A stretch of 64,000 nt of DNA from an uncultured Granulosicoccus sp. (GCA_947492525.1 CANLNQ010000021.1:1-64000); one strand, 5' to 3'. Numbered from the stretch's first letter, positions 39,111-47,892 are shown. Notes: generated from the letters alone by a model not told the origin. Program-made: numbers and translations.

Positions 39111-40262
39111 CTATTTAACCGAGCCGGCCAACAGACCGCGAACCAGATATTTCTGCATGGCGAAGAAAACGCCCAGAGGTACTGCGATGGAAACGAAAGC
39201 CGATGTGGCCAGGATTTCCCAGTTGCCGCCGCGAGTTCCCAGCAATTCGACAATCTGCTTGGTCATCACCGTGGTATCACCGGTCGAGTCGATCAGGAAC
39301 ACCAGGGCCACCAGCAGATCGTTCCAGGTCCACAGGAACTGGAAGATGGCAAAGGAGGCCAGCGCGGGAAAGGACAAGGGCAGAATGATCTTGGTGAATA
39401 TCTGGAAATCGGTAGCGCCATCGACCTTGGCATTCTCGATGATGTCTCGCGGCAAGCCCACCATGTAATTGCGCAACAGGTAGATGGCCAGGGGTAATCC
39501 GAACCCCGTATGTGCAAGCCAGGCCCCCAGATATCCCTTGCCGATACCGATCTCGTTATGCAACTTGAGCAGTGGAATGAGCGCGAGCTGCAATGGGACG
39601 ACCAGCAAACCGACGACGGCCGCAATGAGTAGCGCCCTGCCGGGAAAATCCATCCAGGCCAGTGCATAGGCAGCAAAGGCTGCCACCAGAATCGGGATGA
39701 TGGTGGCCGGTATGGTTACCGTCAGGGTATTGAAGAAGGCCTTGGCCATGCCTTCCCGATTGGAAGGATCGAACAACACATACTTGTAGTTCCTGAGTGT
39801 GAACTCCGGTGGCGTTCTGGCGGTGACGAAGATGCGCTGACCTCGCTTGCCGGTGAACTCCTCGGGGCTCTGCATCTGGTAGTCACCATTGCTCTGCACG
39901 GTCAGGGTGGCATCGTCCTTCAGCTCTGCCGTCTCGCCAGCCTGATAGTCGCTGATGGCTCGCGAGCTGGTTCCCCAGACGGATATCACGGCATCGCCGG
40001 GCTCCCCGAACAGATTGCCCTCTATCACGAAGCCGCCCTCCTTCTGCACCTGATCTTCAGCACCACCGGTGCGCAAGGTCAGGTTCTGCTCGGATGGCAC
40101 CATGGCCTTCCACCAGCCGGTACTGGCAATCTGGTCGGAGGTGCGGAACGAGGACACCAGCAAACCCACCGTGGGAAACAACCACAGCAGGACCAGGGCG
40201 GCAAGGGAGAGATGAACAGCCCAGGTGAGACTGGACTTGGTACCGGCAATGTTTGACATCAC
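39111..40262 (-). CDS. aglG: Alpha-glucoside ABC transporter permease AglG
   Basis: Inner-membrane permease of the carbohydrate uptake transporter-1 family. The 383-residue product is longer than most permeases because of a roughly 100-residue periplasmic insertion after membrane segment 1 (residues about 45-150), which is typical of AglG. The coupling motif appears as ENAKVDGATDFQIFTKIILPLS. Its start overlaps the aglF stop by 4 bp, so the two permeases are translationally coupled. Confidence 0.93.
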   Translation of the reverse strand: MMSNIAGTKSSLTWAVHLSLAALVLLWLFPTVGLLVSSFRTSDQIASTGWWKAMVPSEQNLTLRTGGAEDQVQKEGGFVIEGNLFGEPGDAVISVWGTSSRAISDYQAGETAELKDDATLTVQSNGDYQMQSPEEFTGKRGQRIFVTARTPPEFTLRNYKYVLFDPSNREGMAKAFFNTLTVTIPATIIPILVAAFAAYALAWMDFPGRALLIAAVVGLLVVPLQLALIPLLKLHNEIGIGKGYLGAWLAHTGFGLPLAIYLLRNYMVGLPRDIIENAKVDGATDFQIFTKIILPLSFPALASFAIFQFLWTWNDLLVALVFLIDSTGDTTVMTKQIVELLGTRGGNWEILATSAFVSIAVPLGVFFAMQKYLVRGLLAGSVK

Positions 40263-41266
40263 TTCATCTCCTTGCGGGCGTTGTACACATTCCAGACCAG
40301 GATCGGCGAGACCAGCAGCATGATGATCATGGCACTGGCAGAACCGACACCCCAGTCATTGGCCCGGAACAGCTTGTCGTACATGTAGTTGGCCAGCACT
40401 TGCGTTTCCCATTGACCATTGGTCATGGCAAACACGATGTCGAAGACCTTGAGCACCACGATGGTGATGGTGGTCCATACGACAACGATGGTACCCATGA
40501 TCTGCGGCACCTTGATCTTGAAGAACACCTGGAATGGGTTGGCGCCATCGACAATGGCAGCCTCTACCGTCTCCTCGGGAATGCCGCGCAAGGCCGCTGA
40601 CAGGATCACCATGGCAAAGCCGGTCTGGATCCACACCAGCACGATCATCAGGAGATAGTTGTTGGGGCCGATCATGGTCAGCCAGTTCTTCGGTTCGGTG
40701 CCACCGAAGAACATGTAGAGCGCATTGAGCACGCCGATCTGATCCTGACCGACCGGCCGGGCATCGTAGACCAGCTTCCAGATGACGGCAGCGCCGACAA
40801 AGGAGATGGCCATGGGCATGAAGATCAGGGATTTGGCCAGATTGCCCCAGCGCACACGATCGGAGAGCTGCGCTGCCAGCAGTCCGAAGACGGTGGACAG
40901 CGCGGGAACCACCAGCAACCACATCATGTTGTTGCGCATGGCTTCCCAGAATTTCGGTTCAGCGAACATCTGCTGATAGTTGGCAAGACCTACGTATTGA
41001 GATTCCCCGCCCGGGAGTCGCTCGGTCAGGGAGAGTCTCAGGGTTTCCACCACCGGATAGGCCAGATAGACACCCAGTGCCAGCAAGGCCGGCATCAGGA
41101 ACAACCACGGGCGAATCATATTGGCCCGAGTGATGTTGCGACCGGCATTCGGGCCCCTGGCCGGAAACAGCACCTTGTCCAGAAACTGATTGGAGAAATA
41201 GAAATAACCGACGCAACCACCGACGCCAATGATGATGGTGACGATGGCCTGAAGTGCTGGATGCAT
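40259..41266 (-). CDS. aglF: Alpha-glucoside ABC transporter permease AglF
   Basis: Inner-membrane permease partner of AglG. The 335-residue product has several membrane segments and the coupling loop EEAAxxDGA-type motif seen as EETVEAAIVDGANPFQVFFKIKVP. The first segment sits at residues 5-28, ahead of the conserved RPWLFLMPALLALGVYLAYP. It lies 106 bp after the aglE stop, with an intrinsic terminator in between. Confidence 0.93.
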   Translation of the reverse strand: MHPALQAIVTIIIGVGGCVGYFYFSNQFLDKVLFPARGPNAGRNITRANMIRPWLFLMPALLALGVYLAYPVVETLRLSLTERLPGGESQYVGLANYQQMFAEPKFWEAMRNNMMWLLVVPALSTVFGLLAAQLSDRVRWGNLAKSLIFMPMAISFVGAAVIWKLVYDARPVGQDQIGVLNALYMFFGGTEPKNWLTMIGPNNYLLMIVLVWIQTGFAMVILSAALRGIPEETVEAAIVDGANPFQVFFKIKVPQIMGTIVVVWTTITIVVLKVFDIVFAMTNGQWETQVLANYMYDKLFRANDWGVGSASAMIIMLLVSPILVWNVYNARKEMK

Positions 41267-41300
41267 GATTCCTCCGACGAGCAGGCAGTGAAGCGTTGCT

Positions 41301-41329
41301 TAAAAAAGGCGCCCGAGGAATCGGGCGCC
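41301..41329 (-). terminator. Terminator between aglE and aglF on the minus strand
   Basis: On the minus strand a 9-bp perfect stem (GGCGCCCGA / TCGGGCGCC, GGAA/TTCC loop) is followed by six T residues. It lies 44 bp after the aglE stop and 35 bp before the aglF start. Partial read-through would give more binding protein than permease, a known arrangement in ABC importer operons. Confidence 0.9.
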
Positions 41330-41372
41330 CGCGTGTCAGAGCACCGAGTGCCCCGCCACGACCCGGACTGAT

Positions 41373-42734
41373 TTACTTCAGAGCATCCCAACTGTCCTGG
41401 ATGGCTGTCGTGACCTCTTTCGCATCCTTGCCGCCAGCATAGTCGACCATGCCGGTCCAGAAGGAGCCGGCACCCACGCCACCGGGCATGAGGTCGGAAC
41501 CATCGAAACGGAAGGTTGTCGCGTTGAGCAGAATGTCGCCCATGCCGCGCAGGGCATCGGACGCATACAGGTCGCTGTTCACACCATTGAAGGGCGTCAG
41601 GAAGCCTTCCTGGGCCATCCAGACTTCGTGAGCGATCGGCGATTTGAGGAATTCAACCAGAGCCATGGCCCCCTTGCTTTCATTGGTAACCGCGAACATG
41701 GTGCCGGCGCCCAGTACCGGCTTGCCCAGATCCTTTTCGGCATAGGCAGGGAAATAGAAGAAATCCGCATCTTCACCCACCACGGTTCCTTCGGGGAAGA
41801 AGGCCGGGATGAAGGAGGCCTGCCGATGCAGATAGCACTGCGGCGGCGAGGAGAACAGGCCCTTGGGGCTGTCGCGGAAATCCGTGGACGCCACGGCTCC
41901 GGCACCACCGGCGACATAGTCATCGTTGCGGGCGAAGTATCCGAACTCCTCAACCGCTGCAATCACCTTCTCGTCGTTGAACGGAATTTCATTGCTGACC
42001 CACTGGTCGTAGACGTCGGCAGGCTGAGTACGCAGCATCATGTCTTCCACCCAATCCGTGGCTGGCCAGCCAGTGGCGCCACCGGAACCCAGACCGATAC
42101 ACCACGGCGTTTCACCGTCTGCCACGATCTGATCGGTCAGCGCCTTGAGCTCTTCCATGCTCTCCGGTACTTCATATCCGGCATCCTCGAAGTTCTCCGG
42201 GCTGTACCACACCAGCGATTTGACATCGACCTTGAAAAAGAAACCGAACAATTCCTCGTCGCCCTTTTCGTTCGGAAAAGTGGCCAGATCGACCCAGGAT
42301 TGACCCGCGGCATAGTTGTCGGCGACCCATGATGCCGTCTCTTCACCCAGGGGAGTCAGAAAGCCGCGCTTGGCCATGTCAGAGGCCAGACCCGGTTGCG
42401 GGAACACCGCGACATTGGGCGCAGAACCGGCTTCCGCATCGATCATGATCTGCTGTTCGAAACTGTCGGAACCGGTGTACTTGACGTCAGCGCCAGTGGC
42501 TTCGGCAAAATAGGCCAATACACTTTCCACGAGCACCTGGTCAGGCCCCAACCACGGACCGAACACAGTCACCTGCTCGCCGTCCAGGTTCATTTCCTTC
42601 AGCGCTTCATAGCTGTCCCAGTTGAAATCACCTTCACCGGGTGCGAATTTCAGATCGGCAGCGCCAACGCTGCCCGCTGTCAGCAAGGCCAGCGTCAGGC
42701 CTGCCGCCACGGCAGTTCTTTTTACAGGTTTCAT
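41373..42734 (-). CDS. aglE: Alpha-glucoside ABC transporter substrate-binding protein
   Basis: Periplasmic binding protein of the sugar importer. The 453-residue product starts at ATG 42734 (signal peptide VKRTAVAAGLTLALLTAGSVGA, cleaved before ADLKFAPGEGDF); an ATG at 42806 would add 24 residues and run into the operator. Family segments include GDFNWDSYEALKEMNLDGE, SVLAYFAEATGADVKYTGS and GIGLGSGGATGWPATDWVEDMMLR-type sequence, close to AglE of rhizobia. It is the first gene of aglEFGK, divergent from the LacI regulator. Confidence 0.92.
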   Translation of the reverse strand: MKPVKRTAVAAGLTLALLTAGSVGAADLKFAPGEGDFNWDSYEALKEMNLDGEQVTVFGPWLGPDQVLVESVLAYFAEATGADVKYTGSDSFEQQIMIDAEAGSAPNVAVFPQPGLASDMAKRGFLTPLGEETASWVADNYAAGQSWVDLATFPNEKGDEELFGFFFKVDVKSLVWYSPENFEDAGYEVPESMEELKALTDQIVADGETPWCIGLGSGGATGWPATDWVEDMMLRTQPADVYDQWVSNEIPFNDEKVIAAVEEFGYFARNDDYVAGGAGAVASTDFRDSPKGLFSSPPQCYLHRQASFIPAFFPEGTVVGEDADFFYFPAYAEKDLGKPVLGAGTMFAVTNESKGAMALVEFLKSPIAHEVWMAQEGFLTPFNGVNSDLYASDALRGMGDILLNATTFRFDGSDLMPGGVGAGSFWTGMVDYAGGKDAKEVTTAIQDSWDALK

Positions 42735-42802
42735 TGATTGTCCTCGAAATCGAGTTCTGTTCTGGCGATTCAACCTGGATGCCGAGTAGCAAGAATCCAT
42801 AA

Positions 42803-42816
42803 CCAAAGCGCCTTGG
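42803..42816. promoter_or_regulatory. LacI-type operator upstream of aglE
   Basis: CCAAAGCGCCTTGG is a near-perfect palindrome with the central CG typical of LacI/GalR-family operators. It matches the second site at 42958-42969 in its core. It lies just downstream of the candidate minus-strand promoter of aglE, where bound repressor would block transcription. Confidence 0.75.
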
Positions 42817-42821
42817 AGAGC

Positions 42822-42852
42822 AAAGTATTCATGACACTTGTGAACGTGTCAA
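42822..42852 (-). promoter_or_regulatory. Candidate promoter of aglE
   Basis: On the minus strand a perfect -35 TTGACA (42847-42852) is followed after 19 bp by TACTTT (42822-42827). The spacing is slightly long. The operator at 42803-42816 lies directly downstream. Confidence 0.5.
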
Positions 42853-42921
42853 GCTGGCAAATCAGCGTTCACATTTCGCAATAAAACAAGGACATTCAAT
42901 AACCATGACTAGCACAGTTTT

Positions 42922-42950
42922 TTGACAAGCGGGTGATCCTTCCGTACTAT
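42922..42950 (+). promoter_or_regulatory. Promoter of the LacI-family regulator gene
   Basis: A perfect TTGACA (42922-42927) and TACTAT (42945-42950) are spaced by 17 bp. The operator CAAAGCGCTTTG starts 8 bp downstream, over the likely transcription start, which points to autoregulation. Confidence 0.75.
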
Positions 42951-42957
42951 TTTTGCC

Positions 42958-42969
42958 CAAAGCGCTTTG
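42958..42969. promoter_or_regulatory. LacI-type operator at the regulator gene
   Basis: CAAAGCGCTTTG is a perfect 12-bp palindrome with a central CG step. It overlaps the expected start of the regulator transcript and lies 35 bp before its ATG. Confidence 0.8.
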
Positions 42970-43003
42970 AACGCCACCCTCAACCGTTTCATCATGGGAG
43001 CCC

Positions 43004-44038
43004 ATGAACCTCAAGGAACTCTCGGCACTGCTCAATCTGTCGCAGACGACGGTCAGTCGGGCGCTCAACGGGTACCCGGAGGTCAGCAAGAGCACCCGGC
43101 AACGGGTACTGCAGATGGCACAGAAACACCACTACCGACCCAATGCCCGGGCCAGCAGCCTGGCCACCGGCCGGACCATGACCATCGGCCATGTCATTCC
43201 CCAGCACTCCAGCCACGATGTCGGCAACCCCGTATTCGGTGAATTCATTGCCGGCGCCAGCCAGGTCTACAGTGCCAATGGCTATGAGTTGCTGCTGACC
43301 ATTGCCGAGCAGCTCAATGAAGAGGACACCTACCGCAACATGGCTGCGGGGGCCACGGTGGACGGGGTGATCGTGCACTCACCACGCCGGCAGGATCCAC
43401 GCGTGCAACTGCTGCAGGAGATCGGCCTGCCCTTCGTCATTCACGGACGAGTCGCGGAGACCACTCTCGAGTACTCCTGGATAGACACGAACAATCGGCG
43501 CGCCTTTCGTCAGGCGACCAAGCTGCTGCTCGATCTGGGGCATCGACAAATCGCACTGATCAACGGGCCGGAGGAACTGACCTATGCCTGGCTGAGACGT
43601 CAGGGCTACGAGCAGGCCCTGCACGATGCCGGACTGACACCGCATCCGGACAGGCTCTCCAGCGATGAACTCACCGAAACCCACGGTTATCGGGCAGCCA
43701 GTGCCATGCTTGCTGCACACCAGCAGCCACCCAGCGCCTTCCTGGTCTCCTCCTATGTGGTGGCTCTCGGGGTTCGGCGGGCCATCGCCCATGCCGGTCT
43801 TCGCATGGGTGAGGATATCTCCGTCATCATCCACGATGATGAGCTGTCCTTCTTCCAGAACAACGATCCCGAACCCCAGTTCACGGCAACGCGCTCATCG
43901 GTCAGGGAAGCGGGCAAGCTGGCAGCGCAGATGCTGCTGGACACTATTGACGATCTCGCGGGGGCACCGCGGACCACCATGCTCGAAGCGCAGCTGACCA
44001 TCGGCAAGTCGACAGGCCCTTTCAGGCAATCAGCTTAG
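43004..44038 (+). CDS. aglR: LacI-family repressor of the agl genes
   Basis: A 344-residue regulator. The N-terminal helix-turn-helix reads LSALLNLSQTTVSRALNGYPEVSKSTRQRV, followed by the hinge helix region NARASSLATGRT and a periplasmic-binding-protein-like effector domain. LacI-type regulators usually release DNA when a sugar binds. Divergent location from aglE, and matching operators before both genes, support control of aglEFGK and itself. The 3' end overlaps the convergent cinA-type gene by 9 bp. Confidence 0.9.
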   Translation: MNLKELSALLNLSQTTVSRALNGYPEVSKSTRQRVLQMAQKHHYRPNARASSLATGRTMTIGHVIPQHSSHDVGNPVFGEFIAGASQVYSANGYELLLTIAEQLNEEDTYRNMAAGATVDGVIVHSPRRQDPRVQLLQEIGLPFVIHGRVAETTLEYSWIDTNNRRAFRQATKLLLDLGHRQIALINGPEELTYAWLRRQGYEQALHDAGLTPHPDRLSSDELTETHGYRAASAMLAAHQQPPSAFLVSSYVVALGVRRAIAHAGLRMGEDISVIIHDDELSFFQNNDPEPQFTATRSSVREAGKLAAQMLLDTIDDLAGAPRTTMLEAQLTIGKSTGPFRQSA

Positions 44039-44821
44039 CTGACCGCCAAGCTCGGACACCATCTGCACCAGCGACTCCCGCACCTCGTTCAGCTCGACCT
44101 CGTCGGTACTGCGCGCCACCAGCGACAGCCGTCCCATCTGCCCGGTCTTGCCCGGATAACTGCCGATCTCGACAGCCGGATGCGCCTCCTGCAAGGCGCG
44201 CAGGGCGGATGCCACGGTTCCCTCGCCCAGATCACAGCCGACACTGACACTGTGCACGATCGGCCCGGTCCGCAGATCCGGCAATACCGAGGCCAGCATG
44301 GCCTGCATGATGCGCGGCACACCGGCCATGACGAAGACATTGTCCATCCGGAATCCCGGTGCGGCCGAGACCGGATTGTCGATCAGCGAAGCCCCCAGAG
44401 GAATGCGCGCCATTCGCAGACGATCATCATTCAGTTCGATATCCCGCTCATTGCAGTAGGCCTGCAGCAGCTCGCGTGCGTCGGGGTTGATCGGCAATTC
44501 GACACCAAAGGCCTCGGCCACGCAGTCCGCCGTGATGTCATCGTGTGTCGGCCCGATGCCGCCGGTGGTGAAGACATAGTCGTGACTTGATCGCAGCTCA
44601 TTGACCGCCTTCACGATGGCCTGCGGGATATCGGCAATCACGCGCGCTTCAAGCACACGAATCCCGCGTGCCACCATGGATTCAGCGATATGGGCCAGAT
44701 TGATATCCTTGGTCCGACCACTGAGCAGCTCGTTGCCGATAAGCAGCACTGCCGCTGTCGGTGGGGCTGAGGGGATCTCGGAGCTGGAATTCCGGGAGGA
44801 TGCTGAAGTGTCGATGACCAT
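44030..44821 (-). CDS. CinA-type molybdopterin-binding domain protein
   Basis: A 263-residue product from the ATG at 44821 (AGGA a few bases upstream); an ATG at 44866 would add 15 residues. It carries the MoCF-biosynthesis fold as in the N-terminal half of CinA: LLIGNELLSGRTKDINLAHIA and FTTGGIGPTHDDITADCVAEAFG. The C-terminal NMN-deamidase (PncC) half of full CinA is absent, so this is the shorter stand-alone form found in many Proteobacteria. Its biochemical role is not settled; COG1058 pyrophosphatase activity is known for related proteins. Confidence 0.85.
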   Translation of the reverse strand: MVIDTSASSRNSSSEIPSAPPTAAVLLIGNELLSGRTKDINLAHIAESMVARGIRVLEARVIADIPQAIVKAVNELRSSHDYVFTTGGIGPTHDDITADCVAEAFGVELPINPDARELLQAYCNERDIELNDDRLRMARIPLGASLIDNPVSAAPGFRMDNVFVMAGVPRIMQAMLASVLPDLRTGPIVHSVSVGCDLGEGTVASALRALQEAHPAVEIGSYPGKTGQMGRLSLVARSTDEVELNEVRESLVQMVSELGGQLS

Positions 44822-44899
44822 GGAGTCCTGTTCACGCGCAGTGGGAAGGAAACCGGCAAGATACAACGACTGGCCAGACAGAGCGAGTGCCGTGACAGA

Positions 44900-45505
44900 T
44901 CAGCCGGGTTGCTGCCGCGCACACTCGAACGGGTAATCTCGCTCGGGCAGACTCGCCGACAGCCACAGCAAACGTCCCATGATGGAGCGCAGATTGAAGC
45001 CGGGATTGCTCTGTGCTACGTCGAAGTCGGATTCCTGGATCTGCAGGATGGGTACCGTGCGGTGACTGCCACTGGCCACCGGCACGCCCTGGATATCGAA
45101 GATCACATCATCCATTGCGGTGAACGGTGTTACCGGGCCATCACGCACCACAACCACCGGCGAGGTGCCGGATTGCCCGAGACACTCCTGCATGTACAAC
45201 CACTGTGTCTCGATCGTGTCGGCCGAGACCACGTCGGCCTGACCGCCGCGTGTATAGGCGACCTGAACACCCACCCTGGCCGTGGTCACGGTCACCAGAA
45301 TCTCGGGAATCTCCGCCAGCAGACCGGGATCATCTTCGAGCTGCAACAGACTGTCAGGCACGCGCGTGGCGTCCTCCTGTTCAGCCCCTGCGCCTTCATC
45401 GGGCGAGACCAGCGGTGCCGTTGACGATGAGGAGCCCGAGCACCCCGTCAGTGTCACGATCAGCCACAGGAGCAGGGTCGCAGGAAGAGAGTTACCGCGG
45501 GGCAT
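44900..45505 (-). CDS. Lipoprotein of unknown function
   Basis: A 201-residue product from the ATG at 45505, which places a lipoprotein signal (ATLLLWLIVTLTGC) at the N-terminus; an ATG at 45547 is also in frame. A Ser-rich and acidic linker follows, then a globular domain with VTVTTARVGVQVAYTRGGQADVV, two conserved-looking Cys (QECLGQSG and the C-terminal FECARQ) and a PVVVVRDGPVTPF segment. I recognise no family. It lies between the CinA-type gene and tcdA on the same strand. Confidence 0.6.
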   Translation of the reverse strand: MPRGNSLPATLLLWLIVTLTGCSGSSSSTAPLVSPDEGAGAEQEDATRVPDSLLQLEDDPGLLAEIPEILVTVTTARVGVQVAYTRGGQADVVSADTIETQWLYMQECLGQSGTSPVVVVRDGPVTPFTAMDDVIFDIQGVPVASGSHRTVPILQIQESDFDVAQSNPGFNLRSIMGRLLWLSASLPERDYPFECARQQPG

Positions 45506-45565
45506 CACGACATGCCGGCGGGTAGTGTGTGCGTAAGCGTTTTGCATGGACTGACCGGACCAGAT

Positions 45566-46363
45566 TCACGGATCCTTACGCAATCGCTGCGCCAACGAGC
45601 CGTTGACCGCCCGCGATGCGGCCACCAGCCCGAAGGTTCCGGTGACGAAGGACACCGACCCATAGCCCTGCTCACAGTCCAGACGAGCTGCCGGCACGCC
45701 GGGTTTCGCATGTGTTACCTGCCCGTCCTTGCCGGGGTATACCGGCTGCTCGGTGCTGTAGACACACTCGATGCCGAATCGTCGCTTGGGGTTGCTGGTG
45801 AAACCGTGGTCCGACCTCAGGCGCGAACGCACCTTGGCGGCCAGCGCATCGTTCCAGGTGCGCGACAGGTCAGCAACCTCCACCGCCAGTGGATCGGTAC
45901 GCCCTCCGGCCCCGCCGGTGGTGATGATGCGAATCTTGCGACGACGGCAGAAGGCGATCATGGCGGCCTTGAAGCGGATGTTGTCGATGGCGTCGATGAC
46001 GGTGTCGAAATTCCGCTCGAGGTAGCTCTCCAGATTCTTTTCGGCCAGAAAGTCATCTTCGGCTGCCACGTCACAGTCCGGATTGATCAGACGGATCCGC
46101 TCTTGCATGAGTTCCACCTTCGACTGGTCCACCGTGGTGTGCAAGGCGTGCAGCTGACGATTGATATTGCTGGTGGAGACATCGTCGTGGTCTATCATCG
46201 TGATATGCCCGACACCGGTGCGGGCCAGCGCTTCGACGGCCCAGGAACCGACCCCGCCAATGCCGACAACACAGATGCGCAATTGCGACAGGCATTCATA
46301 GGCCTGACGGCCATACAGACGAGACAAGGCGCCAAACGCCGGATCAGGAGACTGGATTGACAT
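45566..46363 (-). CDS. tcdA: tRNA threonylcarbamoyladenosine dehydratase TcdA
   Basis: Cyclises t6A37 of tRNA to ct6A with ATP. The 265-residue product has the ThiF/E1-like adenylation motif VVGIGGVGSWAVEALARTGVGHITMIDHDDVSTSNINRQLHA split across the nucleotide site, and the IDAIDNIRFKAAMIAFCR and ITTGGAGGRTDPLAVEVADLSRTWNDAL segments typical of TcdA (CsdL). Two ATGs are possible (46378 and 46363); I use 46363. The divergent GIY-YIG gene starts within 15 bp, leaving no intergenic promoter space. Confidence 0.92.
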   Translation of the reverse strand: MSIQSPDPAFGALSRLYGRQAYECLSQLRICVVGIGGVGSWAVEALARTGVGHITMIDHDDVSTSNINRQLHALHTTVDQSKVELMQERIRLINPDCDVAAEDDFLAEKNLESYLERNFDTVIDAIDNIRFKAAMIAFCRRRKIRIITTGGAGGRTDPLAVEVADLSRTWNDALAAKVRSRLRSDHGFTSNPKRRFGIECVYSTEQPVYPGKDGQVTHAKPGVPAARLDCEQGYGSVSFVTGTFGLVAASRAVNGSLAQRLRKDP

Positions 46364-46377
46364 CGGAGGAACGTTCA

Positions 46378-46656
46378 TTGAAGCCGGGAGAGTGGATGGT
46401 CTACATGGTACGGTGTAATGACAACTCGCTGTATACCGGCGTCACCAACGATACCGAGCGTCGCGTGGCCGAACACAACGGCACGGCTCGAGGCGCCCGC
46501 TACACACGTGCGCGCCGACCCGTGACCTTGGTCTATACTTGCGCCTTTCCGGACAGGTCTTCTGCCTGCCGCCAGGAGTGGCAGATCAAGCAAATGTGCC
46601 GCGCGTCGAAGGAGACGCTGATTGCGTCACGGCACCCTTGTCTGGCAAAGGTGTAA
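46378..46656 (+). CDS. GIY-YIG domain protein (UPF0213/YhbQ-like)
   Basis: A small single-domain GIY-YIG nuclease-fold protein of 92 residues. WMVYMVRCNDNSLYTGVTNDTERRVAEHN contains the two-part motif (here VYM..YTG) and the conserved Arg; ARYTRARRPVTLVY and REWQIKQM-like SACRQEWQIKQM follow. The start is TTG 46378, with GGAGG 8 bp upstream; TTG 46357 and ATG 46396 are alternatives. UPF0213 proteins have unknown cellular roles. Confidence 0.83.
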   Translation: MKPGEWMVYMVRCNDNSLYTGVTNDTERRVAEHNGTARGARYTRARRPVTLVYTCAFPDRSSACRQEWQIKQMCRASKETLIASRHPCLAKV

Positions 46657-46714
46657 ACTTAGGAGTAGACTGGCACTATCCACTGACTGCCGGTAGCTCA
46701 GCCTGTACCCTTTT

Positions 46715-46734
46715 GCGGTACCGGGGTGTACCGC
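46715..46734 (+). terminator. Hairpin in the gap between the GIY-YIG and RRM genes
   Basis: A 7-bp perfect stem (GCGGTAC / GTACCGC, 6-base loop) is followed by TTTCTG. It may terminate the upstream gene or be part of a structured leader of the RRM gene, whose start lies 151 bp further on. Confidence 0.4.
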
Positions 46735-46885
46735 TTTCTGCTGCCGCGGCAAAGGGCCGTGCCGGCATCAACCGTTGTTGACCTTGCACTCAGTTGTCAC
46801 TACTTATGCGAGTCATTGCATGAGGCCTGGCAATTCGATGTATTGGTCTGCACCGGTTACCGAACTTGAAATACGAGGTTTATAC

Positions 46886-47158
46886 GTGAAAAAGATGTTT
46901 GTTGGCGGCCTGCCGCTTGAGTCGACGGAAGAAACAGTTACTGAAATGTTCACTGAATACGGCAAGGTGCGCTCCATCAAGCTCGCTTCAGACGTATTCA
47001 CTGGCAAGTGCAAGGGTTTCGGTTTCGTCGAGATGGAGGGCCACGAAGCACGCGCCGCCATCGCCGGTCTGAACGGCAAGATCATGGGTGACAAGTCTCT
47101 CAAGGTCCAGTTCGAAGAACCACGCAAGGGTGGCAAGCGCGGAGGTCGTCGTCGCTGA
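46886..47158 (+). CDS. RNA-binding protein with a single RRM domain
   Basis: A 90-residue protein consisting of one RNA recognition motif: RNP2 is MFVGGL and RNP1 is KGFGFVEM, and the C-terminus is a basic Arg/Gly/Lys tail (RKGGKRGGRRR). I choose the GTG at 46886 (MKKMFVGGLP) because GAGG lies 8 bp upstream and the family begins this way; upstream ATGs only add residues without similarity. Such small RRM proteins in Proteobacteria and cyanobacteria are often cold-induced. The trmB gene follows after 5 bp. Confidence 0.88.
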   Translation: MKKMFVGGLPLESTEETVTEMFTEYGKVRSIKLASDVFTGKCKGFGFVEMEGHEARAAIAGLNGKIMGDKSLKVQFEEPRKGGKRGGRRR

Positions 47159-47163
47159 GCTCC

Positions 47164-47892
47164 TTGGATCAGAACCAGGCTGAGCAGGCTGACAAGGACA
47201 ACTCGCCTGCCGGGCGGCTGACACGCCGCTCCATTCGCAGCTTTGTGGTGCGCAATGGCCGCATCACGGCAGCCCAGGCAGACGCCCTCGAGCGTCTGCT
47301 GCCCCGATTCGGGCTGCCCTATTCCGATAGCACCATCGATCTTGCCGACGCATTTGGCCGGCAGGCACCCACGTGGCTGGAAATCGGTTTCGGCAATGGG
47401 GATGTGCTGTTGAACATGGCCGGTAATCATCCGGACACCAACATCATCGGCGCCGAGGTTCACCAGTCCGGTATCGGTCATGCCCTGATCGGCGTGGAAG
47501 CCGGCGAGCTGGACAATGTGCGCCTGATTCAGCATGACGCCATGGAAGTCATGGAAAACATGCTGCCGGCCGGCTCCCTGGACAAGGTCCTGCTGCTGTT
47601 CCCGGACCCCTGGCACAAGAAGCGCCATCACAAGCGACGCATCGTGCAGGCCGATTTTCTGAACGCCGTGGCACATGTACTCAAGCCCGGGGGCATTCTG
47701 CATTGCGCCACCGACTGGGCCGAGTACGGCGAATGGATGATCGAACATCTGGAACAGGACGATCGCTTCGACAACATCGCAGGCCCGGGCAAGCCCTCGC
47801 CGCGTCCCGAATGGCGTCCGGTGACCCGTTTCGAACGGCGCGGCCATCGTCTGGGTCACGACGTGACCGATCTGCTCTACCGGCGTTGCTGA
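47164..47892 (+). CDS. trmB: tRNA (guanine-N7-)-methyltransferase TrmB
   Basis: Methylates G46 of tRNAs with S-adenosylmethionine. The 242-residue product contains the SAM site WLEIGFGNGDVLLNMA, NIIGAEVHQSGIGHAL, LIQHDAMEVMENMLP, the conserved LLLFPDPWHKKRHHKRRIVQ and RPVTRFERRG. The start is probably TTG 47164; no ATG precedes the conserved core and the ribosome site is weak, so it may be coupled to the RRM gene that ends 5 bp upstream. Confidence 0.93.
   Translation: MDQNQAEQADKDNSPAGRLTRRSIRSFVVRNGRITAAQADALERLLPRFGLPYSDSTIDLADAFGRQAPTWLEIGFGNGDVLLNMAGNHPDTNIIGAEVHQSGIGHALIGVEAGELDNVRLIQHDAMEVMENMLPAGSLDKVLLLFPDPWHKKRHHKRRIVQADFLNAVAHVLKPGGILHCATDWAEYGEWMIEHLEQDDRFDNIAGPGKPSPRPEWRPVTRFERRGHRLGHDVTDLLYRRC

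Noticed and set aside
46689..46760. tRNA-like start GCCGGTAGCTCAG
   Set aside because: No anticodon arm, T-loop sequence or acceptor pairing follows.
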